NCBI RefSeq assembly: GCF_005049285.1
Contig: NZ_SOSC01000003.1
Location: 310,001-374,000, forward strand
Direction: 5' to 3'
Source of the DNA: Halorientalis salina
Lineage (GTDB): Archaea > Halobacteriota > Halobacteria > Halobacteriales > Haloarculaceae
DNA: 64,000 nucleotides
Shown here: positions 42,030 through 51,102 of the stretch, in pieces
How positions within the stretch are numbered: position 1 is the first letter of the stretch
Layout: every line of letters begins with the position of its first letter
The notes under the pieces: model-generated
The model's database searches: none
Seen by the model: the letters and a program-made list of their open reading frames with translations, nothing else
Told to the model about the DNA's origin: nothing
Translations under genes and position numbers: made by a program

Positions 42030-43692
42030 CACCACCACCACGCTGCATGAGCTGCATCGCCGTCGTGTCAGCCCCGTCACCGTTGAGCTGGCTGATGAAA
42101 CGGAGACTCTTGGTGTGGTGATCGATAGTCAGGGTAGCGTCACTGGTACCGGTCGTCTCGTCGAACGCGACCATGAACGAGCGGAGGTCGTCGGCGACCT
42201 CGTCGTCGATCCAGTCGATCCGGTCGTAGTAGTTGATTGCCTGTGAGGCCTCGCGGACGTTCGACTCCTGGATGAGGAAATCGAGCCACTCGACGATGAC
42301 CAGATCGGTCGCGTATCCCTCCGGCAGCGTATCGAGGTACGGTTTGCCCGGCCCGCTGTCGGTCGTCTCGGTCTCGGTCGTCTCAGTCTCGGTCATCTCG
42401 GTTTCGTCGCTGGTCGTTCCGTTCTCGGCCGCCGCCGGCGCTTGCGTCTCGCCGACGTCCTCGACGCCGGACAGTTCCTCCTCGGTATCCGGGGTCTCGT
42501 CTGCCGGCACGACGTCTTCGGCTTCCGCCGCGTCGTCGCCGGGGAGGACGTCGTCGACGTCACCGGACGTGACGACTTCATCGTCGTCGTCCTCGTCTGC
42601 GGACGGGAGGACGTCGTCGGCGTCGCCGGACTCGAACATCTCGTCTCCGTCGTCGTCGAGGTCATCGCCGAGATCGTCGATTCCGTCGTCCATCTCCTCC
42701 ATCCCGTCGGCATCGAGATCGGCAGCGCCTTCCTCGTCAGCCCACTCCGCGTCGCCGTCCTCGTACTCCTCTTTCAACTCCTGGAAGGATTTGGCACCCT
42801 CGCCGCCGCTCTCGTCGCCGTCGTCGAGTCCATCGCCGTCGAGCCCGCCGTCGTCGAGCGGGTCGTCCCCGCCGTCGATGTCCTCCTCGAAGCCACCGTC
42901 GTCGTCGAGCGGGTCGTCGCCGCCGTCGTCGAGGTCCTCGTCGAAGCCGCCGTCGAGGTCGCCCTCGTCGTCGTCGGGTTCGGTCAGGTCGTCGTCGAAG
43001 AACCCTTCAGCGTCGGCGTTGGCGATGTCGTCGTCGATCTGCTCTTCTTCCTCCTCGCCCTCGTCGTCGTCGAAGAGGCCGAAGCCGCCGGCGTCCATCG
43101 AACCGCCGGCACCGCCACCGCCGCCGGCACCCGGCTGGATGTCGTCGGCGAACGGGTTGACCCCGCGCGTGACCATCTCGTAGATGTCGAGCAGCTTTCG
43201 CACGTTCTCCTCGATGTCGGTCACCTGTTCGCCGATCTGTTCGTTCTCGTTCCGGACGGTGTTGACGGTCGACTGGAGGCTTCCGACCTCGTTTTCGAGT
43301 TCGTCGAGACGGTTCTCGAGCTCGTCGGTGGCCGCGCCGCCGCCACCGCCGCCACCCATGTCACCGAGGTCGTCGCCGTCGTCGTCGAACCCGCCGAAGT
43401 CGTCGTCGCCGCCGCCGAGCCCGCCGAGGTCGTCCAGGTCGTCGTCTCCTTCCTCGGACATGAGACCACCTCCGTCGCCGCCGCCACCGAGGTCGTCTCC
43501 GCCGAGTTCGTCCCCGTCGCCTTCGTTCTCGTCGGACATGATCGAGTCGAAGACGTTTTTGATACTCATTCCCACAGCGCCGCTGGCGAATGCAACCAGG
43601 ACGGGTACCAGACTCTCCGGTACCGGGGAGGCCGTTTCGCTGACGGTCTGAAGGACGAGCACGACGACGTGGCTCGCGGCGAGACTGCTCAT
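42013..43692 (-). CDS. arlCE: Archaellum switch protein ArlCE with long acidic linker
   Basis: A 559-residue protein that links taxis signalling (through CheF) to the motor. Residues about 1-45 hold two hydrophobic segments (ASHVVVLVLQTV; VPVLVAFASGAVGM), then MSIKNVFDSIM. A helical coiled part (about 125-170, ELENRLDELENEVGSLQSTVNTVRNENEQIGEQVTDIEENVRKLLDIYEMVTRGVNPF) is ArlC-like; a long stretch (about 55-120 and 185-430) is almost wholly Asp, Glu and Gly; the C-terminal ~110 residues (KPYLDTLPEGYATDLVIVEWLDFLI...) are the ArlE-type domain. The ATG at 43692 is preferred; 43569 (MSIKN) is an alternative lacking the hydrophobic N-terminus. Confidence 0.9.
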   Translation of the reverse strand: MSSLAASHVVVLVLQTVSETASPVPESLVPVLVAFASGAVGMSIKNVFDSIMSDENEGDGDELGGDDLGGGGDGGGLMSEEGDDDLDDLGGLGGGDDDFGGFDDDGDDLGDMGGGGGGGAATDELENRLDELENEVGSLQSTVNTVRNENEQIGEQVTDIEENVRKLLDIYEMVTRGVNPFADDIQPGAGGGGGAGGSMDAGGFGLFDDDEGEEEEEQIDDDIANADAEGFFDDDLTEPDDDEGDLDGGFDEDLDDGGDDPLDDDGGFEEDIDGGDDPLDDGGLDGDGLDDGDESGGEGAKSFQELKEEYEDGDAEWADEEGAADLDADGMEEMDDGIDDLGDDLDDDGDEMFESGDADDVLPSADEDDDDEVVTSGDVDDVLPGDDAAEAEDVVPADETPDTEEELSGVEDVGETQAPAAAENGTTSDETEMTETETTETETTDSGPGKPYLDTLPEGYATDLVIVEWLDFLIQESNVREASQAINYYDRIDWIDDEVADDLRSFMVAFDETTGTSDATLTIDHHTKSLRFISQLNGDGADTTAMQLMQRGGGDGLQH

Positions 43693-43930
43693 CACTGTAC
43701 GTATACTAACTTGAGTAACTTCAACTTAACGCCGCTAGCTTCACAAATGATACTGTCTGAGCGTTTCATGTGGAGATTTACGCCGTAATTGGCTGCAGAG
43801 AACGTGTCTATTATCATCATTAGAAACGCTATTTGCAGGCGATATCATATTGATTGTAGTCGGCGATTACGGAGACCGTAGCCATCTATTGACTCCGTCA
43901 GACGGGTGGCTGTCACGCGGCGGTCGCCCG

Positions 43931-44449
43931 TCAGATGATCTGGCTGCCCTTGTTCGCGCTCTTGACGGTCAGGTCCCCCGAGTTCCCGTCGAGTTTGAGC
44001 GAGCGGCCGTGGTCTCCCCCCACGTCCTGGCTGACGATGGGGATGTTCAGGGAGTCGAGCGTCTCCTCGACCTGTTCGACGTTCCGGACGCCGATCCCCG
44101 AACCGTTCTGCGAGAAGTCGAGCATGTCGCTGCCGCCGGCGACCTTCGCCTCGATGTGTCGAGTGGACGCCCCGGCCCGTTCCATCTCGGAGACCAGCAG
44201 TTCGATGCCGGTGTCGGCGAACTTCGCTTCGTTCGTGTCGTCGACTTCGTCTGCCGAGGGCAGCATGACGTGAACCAGGCCGGCGACGCCGGCCGCCTCG
44301 TCGTACATCGCGATCCCCAGACAGGAGCCGAGACCGCTCGTCGTGAGGTTGGCCCCCGAGGTGGTCACCTCGTACTCGGCGATCCCGACCTTGAGACGCT
44401 CCTGTTGGGATTCCGTACTCGTCCCGCTCGACCCATCGTAGACCTTCAT
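43931..44449 (-). CDS. cheD: Chemoreceptor glutamine deamidase CheD
   Basis: A 172-residue enzyme that deamidates receptor glutamines and binds CheC. The catalytic triad is in place: Thr37, Cys43 (TTSGLGSCLGIAMYD) and His60 (GLVHVMLP), with the same spacing (6 and 17) as in the well-studied bacterial enzyme. The start ATG lies 6 bases after the cheC stop. The C-terminal KSANKGSQII is basic. Downstream is a 236-base gap before arlCE, rich in A and T, which holds the arl operon promoter. Confidence 0.95.
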   Translation of the reverse strand: MKVYDGSSGTSTESQQERLKVGIAEYEVTTSGANLTTSGLGSCLGIAMYDEAAGVAGLVHVMLPSADEVDDTNEAKFADTGIELLVSEMERAGASTRHIEAKVAGGSDMLDFSQNGSGIGVRNVEQVEETLDSLNIPIVSQDVGGDHGRSLKLDGNSGDLTVKSANKGSQII

Positions 44450-44454
44450 TGTTG

Positions 44455-45663
44455 TCAGAAGATCTTCTCGACGTCGGCCTCGGTCTCGTCCTTTCGTTCG
44501 ATCTCCAGGTCGTCCAGTGCCTGTTTCAGTTCCGCGTCGTCGGGCAGAGCGTGGATCTCACAGCTGAAGTCCAGGTCGTCGGTCTGCATCCGCGACTCGA
44601 TGATGAAGGCGTGAGTCTGGTGCTGTCCAACCTGGGCCGCCAGCGGGTCCATGATCGCCTGGCCCATGTCGTGGACGACTTCGGGAGGCGTGTGTTCGAC
44701 GGAAGTCTGCAGGACGTTCGCCCACCCGTCGACGAACCCGCTGGTCATGATGTTGCCCATCTCCTCGATCGCGCTCTCGTGCATCGAGGTGAACCCCTCG
44801 CCGTCGGGTTCCATCGGCATCAGCGCCTCGGCGACGTTCATCGCCGACGTCTCGTCGAACAGGATCGACAGGTATCCCGACGGCGTCCCGTCGAACTCGA
44901 CGACGGTCCCCACGTAGGACTTGCTGTCGACCTGTTTGGGCACGTCCTCGATGGGTGCGAAGCTGATCTGGGTCACCTCCGCATCCGTCTCGATTCCAGT
45001 CATCGCAGTGACGTTCTCGGCGGCCTTCTGCGTGCCTTCCCTGGTCATCTGGTTGAACACGGAGAGTTTGTCGACCGGGATCGCGTCGGATTGGGTGTCG
45101 GCGTTGGCGGCCATCACCTCGGCCATCTCCGTGTACTCCGGTAACATGTAGATGTAGAAGTTCAGGTCCTCCCCGGGCCAGTCGATGTGGCTCTTGAAGA
45201 CGAACACCTGTTCGGAGCCCACACCATCGGCACTGGGTAACACGTCCGCGCCCGTCGCCTCGATGTACTCCGGCGGCGAGTGTTCGATCGTCGTTTCGAG
45301 GTAGTCGGCCCAGCCGTCGATGAACCCGCTCATCATGATGTTGCCGATCTCCTTGACGCTGCTTTCGGCCATGTCACCGTCGGACGAACCGCCCGGAAGC
45401 GCCTCGACGATCGGGTCCCGGCAACGCTCTTCGAAGACGAGCGTCGTATCCCCGTTCAGCACGCCCTCCATGCCGAACTGGATCCCGACGAATGGCTGGC
45501 CGGCGAGTTCCTCACCGACGTCGGCCCGGTCCATGAGGGTGATCTTGGTGACGTCGACGGCGGCGTCGATGCCGGTCATCTGCGCCATCATCGCCGTTGC
45601 CTGTTCGGCACCTTCGTAGGCCAACTGGTTGAACGTCTCCAGCGACTGGATATCGACTTGCAT
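44455..45663 (-). CDS. cheC: Double CheC phosphatase
   Basis: A 402-residue protein of two tandem CheC domains. CheC removes phosphate from CheY-P and is activated by CheD. Both halves carry the full phosphatase motif [DS]xxxExxN with a Pro 23 residues later: SSVKEIGN...HSPP and ESAIEEMGN...EHTPP. Both therefore look active, unlike fusions in which one half is degenerate. The ATG at 45663 (MQVDIQSLETFNQLAYEGAEQA) begins the first domain. The gene lies 8 bases after cheY and 6 bases before cheD, forming one unit. Confidence 0.94.
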   Translation of the reverse strand: MQVDIQSLETFNQLAYEGAEQATAMMAQMTGIDAAVDVTKITLMDRADVGEELAGQPFVGIQFGMEGVLNGDTTLVFEERCRDPIVEALPGGSSDGDMAESSVKEIGNIMMSGFIDGWADYLETTIEHSPPEYIEATGADVLPSADGVGSEQVFVFKSHIDWPGEDLNFYIYMLPEYTEMAEVMAANADTQSDAIPVDKLSVFNQMTREGTQKAAENVTAMTGIETDAEVTQISFAPIEDVPKQVDSKSYVGTVVEFDGTPSGYLSILFDETSAMNVAEALMPMEPDGEGFTSMHESAIEEMGNIMTSGFVDGWANVLQTSVEHTPPEVVHDMGQAIMDPLAAQVGQHQTHAFIIESRMQTDDLDFSCEIHALPDDAELKQALDDLEIERKDETEADVEKIF

Positions 45664-45671
45664 CGCGAGCT

Positions 45672-46031
45672 CTAGGCCCCGACGGCGTCCTCGATTGCCT
45701 CGATAACACTCGGTTTCTGGAAGGGTTTCGTGATGTATCCGTCCGCCCCGGCCTTGACGGCCTCTTTCATCTTCTCTTCCTGCCCGACGCTGGTACACAT
45801 GATGACCGTCGCGTCCGGGTCACCGCTTTTGATCTCGTCCGTCGCCTCGATTCCATCGCGGATGGGCATCACGATGTCCATCATCACCAAGTCGGGCGAC
45901 TCTTCTTTGTACACTTCGACTGCTTCGACACCGTTCTCGACCTCGCCGACGATTTGGTGATCCTCCTCCAAGATCTCCCGCAGGAGGTTCCGCATGAACT
46001 CCGAATCGTCCGCAATCAGTACCTCTGGCAT
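45672..46031 (-). CDS. cheY: Chemotaxis response regulator CheY
   Basis: A 119-residue single receiver domain. Acidic pocket DD at residues 8-9, phosphate acceptor Asp52 (LVMMDIVMP), Thr/Ser at CTSVG and Lys in ITKPF are all present. It is phosphorylated by CheA and, in archaea, contacts CheF and ArlCE rather than FliM. The first gene of the cheY-cheC-cheD unit, with an AT-rich promoter stretch at 46032-46100. Confidence 0.96.
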   Translation of the reverse strand: MPEVLIADDSEFMRNLLREILEEDHQIVGEVENGVEAVEVYKEESPDLVMMDIVMPIRDGIEATDEIKSGDPDATVIMCTSVGQEEKMKEAVKAGADGYITKPFQKPSVIEAIEDAVGA

Positions 46032-46196
46032 AATCTGCTCGTCAGTTCCTTACCCGAATATCCCAATAAACGCTTCCCACGGATTATCGCGATTGATAGC
46101 ACTGGCGGAGGGTTTTCGACGGCAAGCACTACGTCTGACGCGGCGAAAGCGGTCCGACAGTGCGAGTTTCAGCGTCGAAATCGGCCCGGGGACACG

Positions 46197-46691
46197 TCAC
46201 CGGCCGACGGAGACCGTGGCGTTGCGTCGGTAGACGACCGTATCCGTCTCGAAACTCTGGACGCGGACCACGATTTCGGCGCGGTAGGAATCGTTTGTGA
46301 GCGTTTCAGGTGCGAACGCACGGTCGGAGAGCGCCACGCGCATCCGCCCCGTATCATCCGGGCTGAGCATTTCTGACGTCGAATCCGTGTAGTCGAGTCC
46401 GGGAACGGTGACCCGGTAGGTGAGCCTGGGACGACCGTCGATCGCAGCGACATCGACGACCGCCGGAGGCATCCGAAGGTAGTACACGCCAGTTCCGAAC
46501 CGGCCGCGGTCGATCCGGAGGTCCGACGCCGGGTCCGAGGCCATGCTGACGTTGGCCGAACCGTCGCCGAGGCTGTCGGGATCACGTTGTTCGGGCGTCA
46601 GATCGACGAGTCCCACGGCCGGCCCCGAAATCAATAGGACAAACAGCATGAACCCGAGTGTCAGGACACGGATGCGCCACACGAAATCCAT
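46197..46691 (-). CDS. Exported protein of unknown function in the taxis island
   Basis: A 164-residue protein with a strong N-terminal signal or anchor helix (MDFVWRIRVLTLGFMLFVLLISGPAVGLVDLTP), followed by a beta-rich domain: RIDRGRFGTGVYYLRMPPAVVDVAAIDGRPRLTYRVTVPGLDYTDSTSEML, MRVALSDRAFAPETLTNDSYRAEIVVRVQSFETDTVVYRRNATVSVGR. The pattern is that of an extracytoplasmic beta-sandwich. It lies between cheY and the gap before the archaellins. Its place suggests a cell-surface role linked to motility, but this is only inference. Confidence 0.65.
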   Translation of the reverse strand: MDFVWRIRVLTLGFMLFVLLISGPAVGLVDLTPEQRDPDSLGDGSANVSMASDPASDLRIDRGRFGTGVYYLRMPPAVVDVAAIDGRPRLTYRVTVPGLDYTDSTSEMLSPDDTGRMRVALSDRAFAPETLTNDSYRAEIVVRVQSFETDTVVYRRNATVSVGR

Positions 46692-47392
46692 CTCGTTTGG
46701 GGTTGAGAAGCCAACTACCTAAAATACTCGGCCAGCCGACTGGATTGATATTCGACATGGTAATGACTGTTGATGGATGGGAAAATCATCTAACGTACAG
46801 CTAGGGCACTGGTTTGGGACCGGCACGTACAGGCGATACGCCAAAACAGAGAGGCTTTTATTAGTATCGAGGGGAGAATCGGCCCGTTTTATCGCTCAGC
46901 GAGGAATGAATGACACCGCTGGTAACCTTACGCAGCCACACCGCTATGTGGAAAGAACGGAATGAGAGATATCGGTTTATACGTGAAGTAGCAGCGCCAA
47001 AGCCTATCTGGAGAGATACTGTACGCGGTCGAAAGCAGATGGCTCTGGGTGTGAGCTCAGTAGATGGGAGTATTCGGATTCAGCGGCATATACTCAGATC
47101 CACAATATTTTGTGTTCAATCACGGAATAACCATGGCCCGGTCTATGGGTTTCTGGCATCCTTACGAATGCTCATATTCCATATAGGTTGTGAGTTCGTC
47201 CGAAGTACATCCCTCCAGAAACCCGTTTCTCCGTGGCCCTGTCCTTCTCAGTACGGGAACCGAAGGGTCGTCGATGGGACGTGTTCTCTAGGCTCTGTTT
47301 AAACAGGTAATTACAATTATAGCGGTCCGTGCCCCAGCGTTAGTCTTCAATCTGTTTCGATGCTGCCGTGAAAATGGCCCAGTGACGCAGTA
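46692..47392. other. 700-base gene-poor gap within the taxis island
   Basis: This stretch has visibly more A and T than its surroundings and no frame on either strand has haloarchaeal codon use. Near its right end is the perfect 12-base palindrome CTGTTTAAACAG (47295-47306) inside TAGGCTCTGTTTAAACAGG, similar to the terminal repeats I recall for IS6-type elements, but no transposase piece or second end is visible. It may be the scar of a lost element. The right edge carries the 3' end of the gene at 47393, which is on the minus strand. Confidence 0.5.
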
Positions 47393-48085
47393 TCAGAGCT
47401 CTAGTCCCTGATTCTCCTTGACTTCCGCCAGCAGGTCCGCGATGGTGTCGTCGGCCGAGAGGTTCGTCGACTGGAGCGCACTTCGAAGCGCCTTGGTCGG
47501 GTAGCGGATCGGCACGTTCGCCTCCATGAGCAGGATGCCCAGGACTTGGCCCACCGGCGTGTTGCGGTCGACCTGCTGGGCGTACCACATCACGAGCGTC
47601 TCGAAGGTCGTAACGACGTCGTTCGAGACCATCCGCTGCTGGGAGACGTTCCCCCCGAAATTCGCCGTGACATCGAACGCGTAGTCGGAGTTCGATGCCT
47701 GCAGATCCTCGGACAGCCAGTTGTGAACCGAGCGCGCGTCGAGCGACTGGGACTGTGGTTGTGGCTGCGACTGAGACGGTGACTGTGATGCGGACGGCTG
47801 GTCGGCCTCCGTGTTGGGAGCCGATTCGAGGGGCGTCGGATCGTCGTTGTCGATCGCCGGGTTCGGTCCGGTCTTGTACTCGTCGCTCGCCGGGGTGTCG
47901 GCCTGTCCCGCCTCTAGCTCGCCGGCCGGATCGGTTTGCTGGTCGGTGACAGGGCCGCCCGAGGAAACGACGTAGCGACCGTCGTCGATCTCTTTGACGC
48001 GCTCGTCGTTCGAGATGTCGAGCTCTTCAGGGGAGAGAACCGGCCCCTCTTCGATGTCCGCATCCTCGTCCAGGCCCGAGGGCAT
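47393..48085 (-). CDS. Haloarchaeal conserved protein downstream of the archaellins
   Basis: A 230-residue soluble protein. The N-terminal half is disordered: acidic up to residue 75, then a Pro/Ser/Gln run (SQSPSQSQPQPQSQS). The C-terminal half is a folded helical domain: SVHNWLSEDLQASNSDYAFDVTANFGGNVSQQRMVSNDVVTTFETLVMWYAQQVDRNTPVGQVLGILLMEANVPIRYPTKALRSALQSTNLSADDTIADLLAEVKENQ. I recall similar proteins near archaellin genes in other haloarchaea under a DUF7500-like label. It is the next gene after the last archaellin on the same strand and may be co-transcribed with it, though it has an AT-rich box of its own at about 48104-48114. Confidence 0.7.
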   Translation of the reverse strand: MPSGLDEDADIEEGPVLSPEELDISNDERVKEIDDGRYVVSSGGPVTDQQTDPAGELEAGQADTPASDEYKTGPNPAIDNDDPTPLESAPNTEADQPSASQSPSQSQPQPQSQSLDARSVHNWLSEDLQASNSDYAFDVTANFGGNVSQQRMVSNDVVTTFETLVMWYAQQVDRNTPVGQVLGILLMEANVPIRYPTKALRSALQSTNLSADDTIADLLAEVKENQGLEL

Positions 48086-48177
48086 AGTGTGGTAGTCAGT
48101 GACGAGCGAATATAATTCCGTTGGTTGGAGCTACATAGGTAGCATCTTGGTACTAAAAGGGAAAGCGTCGCGTACGG

Positions 48178-48876
48178 TTACAGCCGAACTGCCGTCTTTC
48201 CGCTCAACGATTCGGGCACAGTCAACTGGACGGTCGATGCGGTCCCAGATGACGTCGTAATGCGGAGCGAAGTCGTACTGCCCTCGTTGAGGCCACTGCC
48301 CCGAATAGTATTATCGTCGGTGATTGATTCGCCGTATGCGTTGCCAATGGCGTTATCCACACCATCCTCGGAGTCACCAACATCGATCACGATGTTAACA
48401 CGGTCGTCACCACTGTTAATGACCGGTGAACCGCTACTACCAGAGAGCGAGTCGTCTTCATCCTTTATTGCATTGTGGGCGAACGCCCCGTCAACGTTTC
48501 CATTTCCATCGAAGTTGTCTTCGTGAACTAGGTCGTACGTGCCAGAATCATCGACCCACTGCATGGTGAGGCCAGTCAGATCGATATCTTGAGCACCAGG
48601 CCCCTTCGTCGCGACGAGGATGACACCACCGATCGAAGTATCACCGTCAGTAGTTGTCTTTACCCCACTAGCTTGGAGAACCTGCAGTCGATTCGTCACC
48701 TGATCACCGCTCTGTTGTCCAGTCTCCTCTGACTTGCTCTGCAGGAAGCCTGCCGTGTTGATCAGCACGCCGGCCGCAATCGCTGCGACCAGTACCATCG
48801 CAATAAACACGATCAGTGTCCCGATCCCGACCTGGCCTCTGAGCCTCTCTTTCGTTTCGTCGTCTATATCAAACAT
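48178..48876 (-). CDS. Archaellin (flagellin), copy 3 in order of transcription
   Basis: A 232-residue filament subunit. The class III signal is [17 protein letters not shown] before [54 protein letters not shown]; ArlK peptidase should cut at QVG|IGT. The following helix packs in the filament core; the C-terminal part is the exposed beta domain ending [14 protein letters not shown] 48876 was chosen by matching the N-terminus of the two paralogues. It is the most divergent in its upstream leader of the three but shares their promoter words. Confidence 0.94.
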   Translation of the reverse strand: MFDIDDETKERLRGQVGIGTLIVFIAMVLVAAIAAGVLINTAGFLQSKSEETGQQSGDQVTNRLQVLQASGVKTTTDGDTSIGGVILVATKGPGAQDIDLTGLTMQWVDDSGTYDLVHEDNFDGNGNVDGAFAHNAIKDEDDSLSGSSGSPVINSGDDRVNIVIDVGDSEDGVDNAIGNAYGESITDDNTIRGSGLNEGSTTSLRITTSSGTASTVQLTVPESLSGKTAVRL

Positions 48877-48916
48877 AGTATGTCTCAACCGTCCGAACGG
48901 CGAAGAGCCACCGAAT

Positions 48917-48955
48917 CGGACTCTATAGTCTTAATAAAGGGTAGCGATGATAAGT
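48917..48955 (-). promoter_or_regulatory. Promoter and leader motif of archaellin copy 3
   Basis: On the minus strand, ACTTATCATC (48946-48955) is a TATA-like box and AGAGTCCG (48917-48924) follows 30 bases on. A second AT-rich word, TTTATTAA, lies between the two (48931-48938), so the box in use is not certain. The AGAGTCCG word occurs at the same spacing ahead of the other two archaellin genes. Confidence 0.5.
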
Positions 48956-49137
48956 GTAACCCGCAAATTATCGCGATCTGAATAGTGAATTCCTTTGTGT
49001 TGTCACTTTTTCGATTTCTCAGACCTTTTTGATCGAACACTCGGGGGAAAACTAATCTACGCGAATCTTCAGTGACAAATCTGCCCTCAGTAGCCACTCT
49101 CGAATGACAGATCTGCGAAAAAAGCAGTATCAGACGT

Positions 49138-49860
49138 TTACAGGCGAACTGCCGTCTTCCCGCTCAGCGATTCGGGCACGACCAACTGGACAGTCGATGC
49201 CGTGCTGGACGCAGTTGTGATGCGGATCGAGGCTGTCTCGCCTTCCTCAAGACCGCCAGAATTCTCACGGAGGATTGTTCCGTCAGTTTCAGTAGTAGGA
49301 TCGGTTTCATATGCGCTCAGATCGGATCCCGACCCACCAACGTCTTTCGCACCAACGTCAATAACGATGTTGACGCGGTCGTCGCCACTGTTGATAACCG
49401 GCGATCCATCCTCGCCAGTCGCGTCCCGAATCGATCCGTCCTCGTCTTTGATAGCCGTTTGTGCGAAGGCCCCATCGACGTTACCCTCATACTCGTGTTC
49501 GTGGACGAGGTCGTATGTCCCAGTGTCATCAACCCACTGCATCGTAATACCTCGCAGTGCGATGTCTTCAGCACCCGGGGCCTTCGTCACGACCAAGTTC
49601 ACAGCGCCGAGTCTTGGACTGGAGTCAAACGAAGCCGACGTTTTCTCACCGCTGGCCTGAAGGACTTGCAGGCGGTTCGTCACCTGTTCGCCGCTCTGTT
49701 GTCCTGTCTCTTCTGACTTACTTTGCAGGAACCCGGCCGTATTAATCAGGACGCCCGCAGCGATTGCGGCGACCAGCACCATCGCGATAAACACGATGAG
49801 TGTCCCAATTCCGACCTGGGCACGGAGCTTCTCTTTCGTTTCGTCGTCTATGTCGAACAT
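49138..49860 (-). CDS. Archaellin (flagellin), copy 2
   Basis: A 240-residue filament subunit. [17 protein letters not shown] is the signal segment, followed by the same [36 protein letters not shown] core as copies 1 and 3, then a variable exposed domain with [17 protein letters not shown] and [26 protein letters not shown]-terminus [11 protein letters not shown]. It has its own TATA box and leader. Between it and the next archaellin are about 210 bases on each side, so the three archaellin genes are not an operon but separate units. Confidence 0.95.
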   Translation of the reverse strand: MFDIDDETKEKLRAQVGIGTLIVFIAMVLVAAIAAGVLINTAGFLQSKSEETGQQSGEQVTNRLQVLQASGEKTSASFDSSPRLGAVNLVVTKAPGAEDIALRGITMQWVDDTGTYDLVHEHEYEGNVDGAFAQTAIKDEDGSIRDATGEDGSPVINSGDDRVNIVIDVGAKDVGGSGSDLSAYETDPTTETDGTILRENSGGLEEGETASIRITTASSTASTVQLVVPESLSGKTAVRL

Positions 49861-49901
49861 GGGTATCACGTGCGCCCGGGAGGACAACCGCATTGTCGAC
49901 C

Positions 49902-49940
49902 CGGACTCTATCTATAGGGAGCCAGACAAAGGGTATAAAA
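49902..49940 (-). promoter_or_regulatory. Promoter and leader motif of archaellin copy 2
   Basis: On the minus strand, TTTTATACCC (49931-49940) is a good TATA box and AGAGTCCGGG (starting at 49909) lies 31 bases downstream, at about +4 to +5 of the expected transcript. The last 20 bases before the ATG match those ahead of copy 1 at all but one or two positions (GGGCGCACGTGATACCC versus GGGCGCATGTGATACCC). Confidence 0.6.
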
Positions 49941-50069
49941 TTGACCCAGACATTATCACCGATGAAAACAGAGATTTTAGACACAGATCACCGTCTATCC
50001 CAAATAGATCAGCAAAAAACAATACCAGAGTGCAACTCCATCCGGTGTCCCGCAAAGATAGTCAGACGA

Positions 50070-50819
50070 TTACAACCGCGCTGCCGTCTTACCGCTCAGA
50101 GATTCGGGAACTGTAAGTTGGAGGGTAGTCGCGGTTCCCGACTGCGTTGTGATTCGAATCGAGGCTGTCGATCCCTCTTCAAGTCCGTCTTCGCTATCGC
50201 GGATTATTCGTTTGGCAACTCCCTTGTCCACATCCAGATCATCAGGGTAAGAATAATCATCTAATTCATTGTATGCATCAGCAATTCTCTTTGTTTGCTC
50301 AACAGTACTAGATTCATCATAGTCCGAGTCCCCGACGTCGATAACGAGCCGGACGCGATCATCGTTACTGTTGATCACAGGAGAGTCTTCGCCTATCGAA
50401 CCGTCAGTATCTTTGACCACTGACTGAGCGAACGCCCCGTCAACGTTTCCTGTATAGACGTTTTCATGGACGAGATCGTAGGACCCAGTATTATCAACCC
50501 ATTGCATCGTAATCCCTTCTATCGCAATATCCTCAGCACCCGGTGATTTCGTTGCGACCATCTCAACCCCACCGATCACGGTAGAGTCATCCTGACCAGT
50601 TTTCATACCAGTCGTTTGAAGGACTTGCAACCGATTCGTCACCTGTTCGCCGCTCTGTTGACCTGTCTCTTCGGACTTACTCTGCAGGAAGCCGGCCGTA
50701 TTGATCAGGACACCGGCCGCGATCGCCGCGACCAGCACCATCGCGATGAACACGATGAGCGTCCCGATACCGACCTGCCCCCGGAGCTCCTCTTTCGTTT
50801 CGTCGTCTATGTCGAACAT
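50070..50819 (-). CDS. Archaellin (flagellin), copy 1 in order of transcription
   Basis: A 249-residue filament subunit. [17 protein letters not shown] then [29 protein letters not shown], a shared N-terminal core, and an exposed domain differing from copies 2 and 3 ([23 protein letters not shown]..., [59 protein letters not shown]). The last region carries a longer insertion than the other two. C-terminal [11 protein letters not shown]. It is the first archaellin of the set, 283 bases from the divergent-facing gene at 51103. Confidence 0.95.
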   Translation of the reverse strand: MFDIDDETKEELRGQVGIGTLIVFIAMVLVAAIAAGVLINTAGFLQSKSEETGQQSGEQVTNRLQVLQTTGMKTGQDDSTVIGGVEMVATKSPGAEDIAIEGITMQWVDNTGSYDLVHENVYTGNVDGAFAQSVVKDTDGSIGEDSPVINSNDDRVRLVIDVGDSDYDESSTVEQTKRIADAYNELDDYSYPDDLDVDKGVAKRIIRDSEDGLEEGSTASIRITTQSGTATTLQLTVPESLSGKTAARL

Positions 50820-50862
50820 GGGTATCACATGCGCCCGAGTGAGCGGGAAACCGCTATGAACC

Positions 50863-50900
50863 CGGACTCTACTTGACGGTTCGAGAGCGTGATGATAAAA
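50863..50900 (-). promoter_or_regulatory. Promoter and leader motif of archaellin copy 1
   Basis: On the minus strand, TTTTATCATC (50891-50900) is a TATA box and AGAGTCCGGG (starting at 50870) lies 30 bases downstream, near +4 of the expected transcript. From there a leader of about 45 bases reaches the ATG at 50819. The end of the leader, CGGGCGCATGTGATACCC, is nearly the same as in copy 2. Confidence 0.6.
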
Positions 50901-51102
50901 TCACCTTTCTAAATATCATAACTGAAAACAGAATTAATGAGAATCGGACGATGGGTCAGAGAGCCATCCAGGAGGAGGAATAGTACAGATCCCGTGATAA
51001 GCTCGACTGATAACCAGAAGGTGTTTTTCGACAGTATCAGGAATCGAATCCGCTATCAGGGAGAAAACTGGCACTCACCGACGCGGGAAAGTGGCTGTCG
51101 GC

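Noticed and set aside
42233-43788. Long plus-strand open frames opposite arlCE and many long frames opposite other genes
   Set aside because: They are mirror frames of GC-rich acidic genes, with Ser/Val/Arg-rich translations and no family likeness.
46910-47302. A 130-residue plus-strand frame in the gap before the archaellins
   Set aside because: Poor codon use, no start signal, and no likeness to transposase or any family I know.
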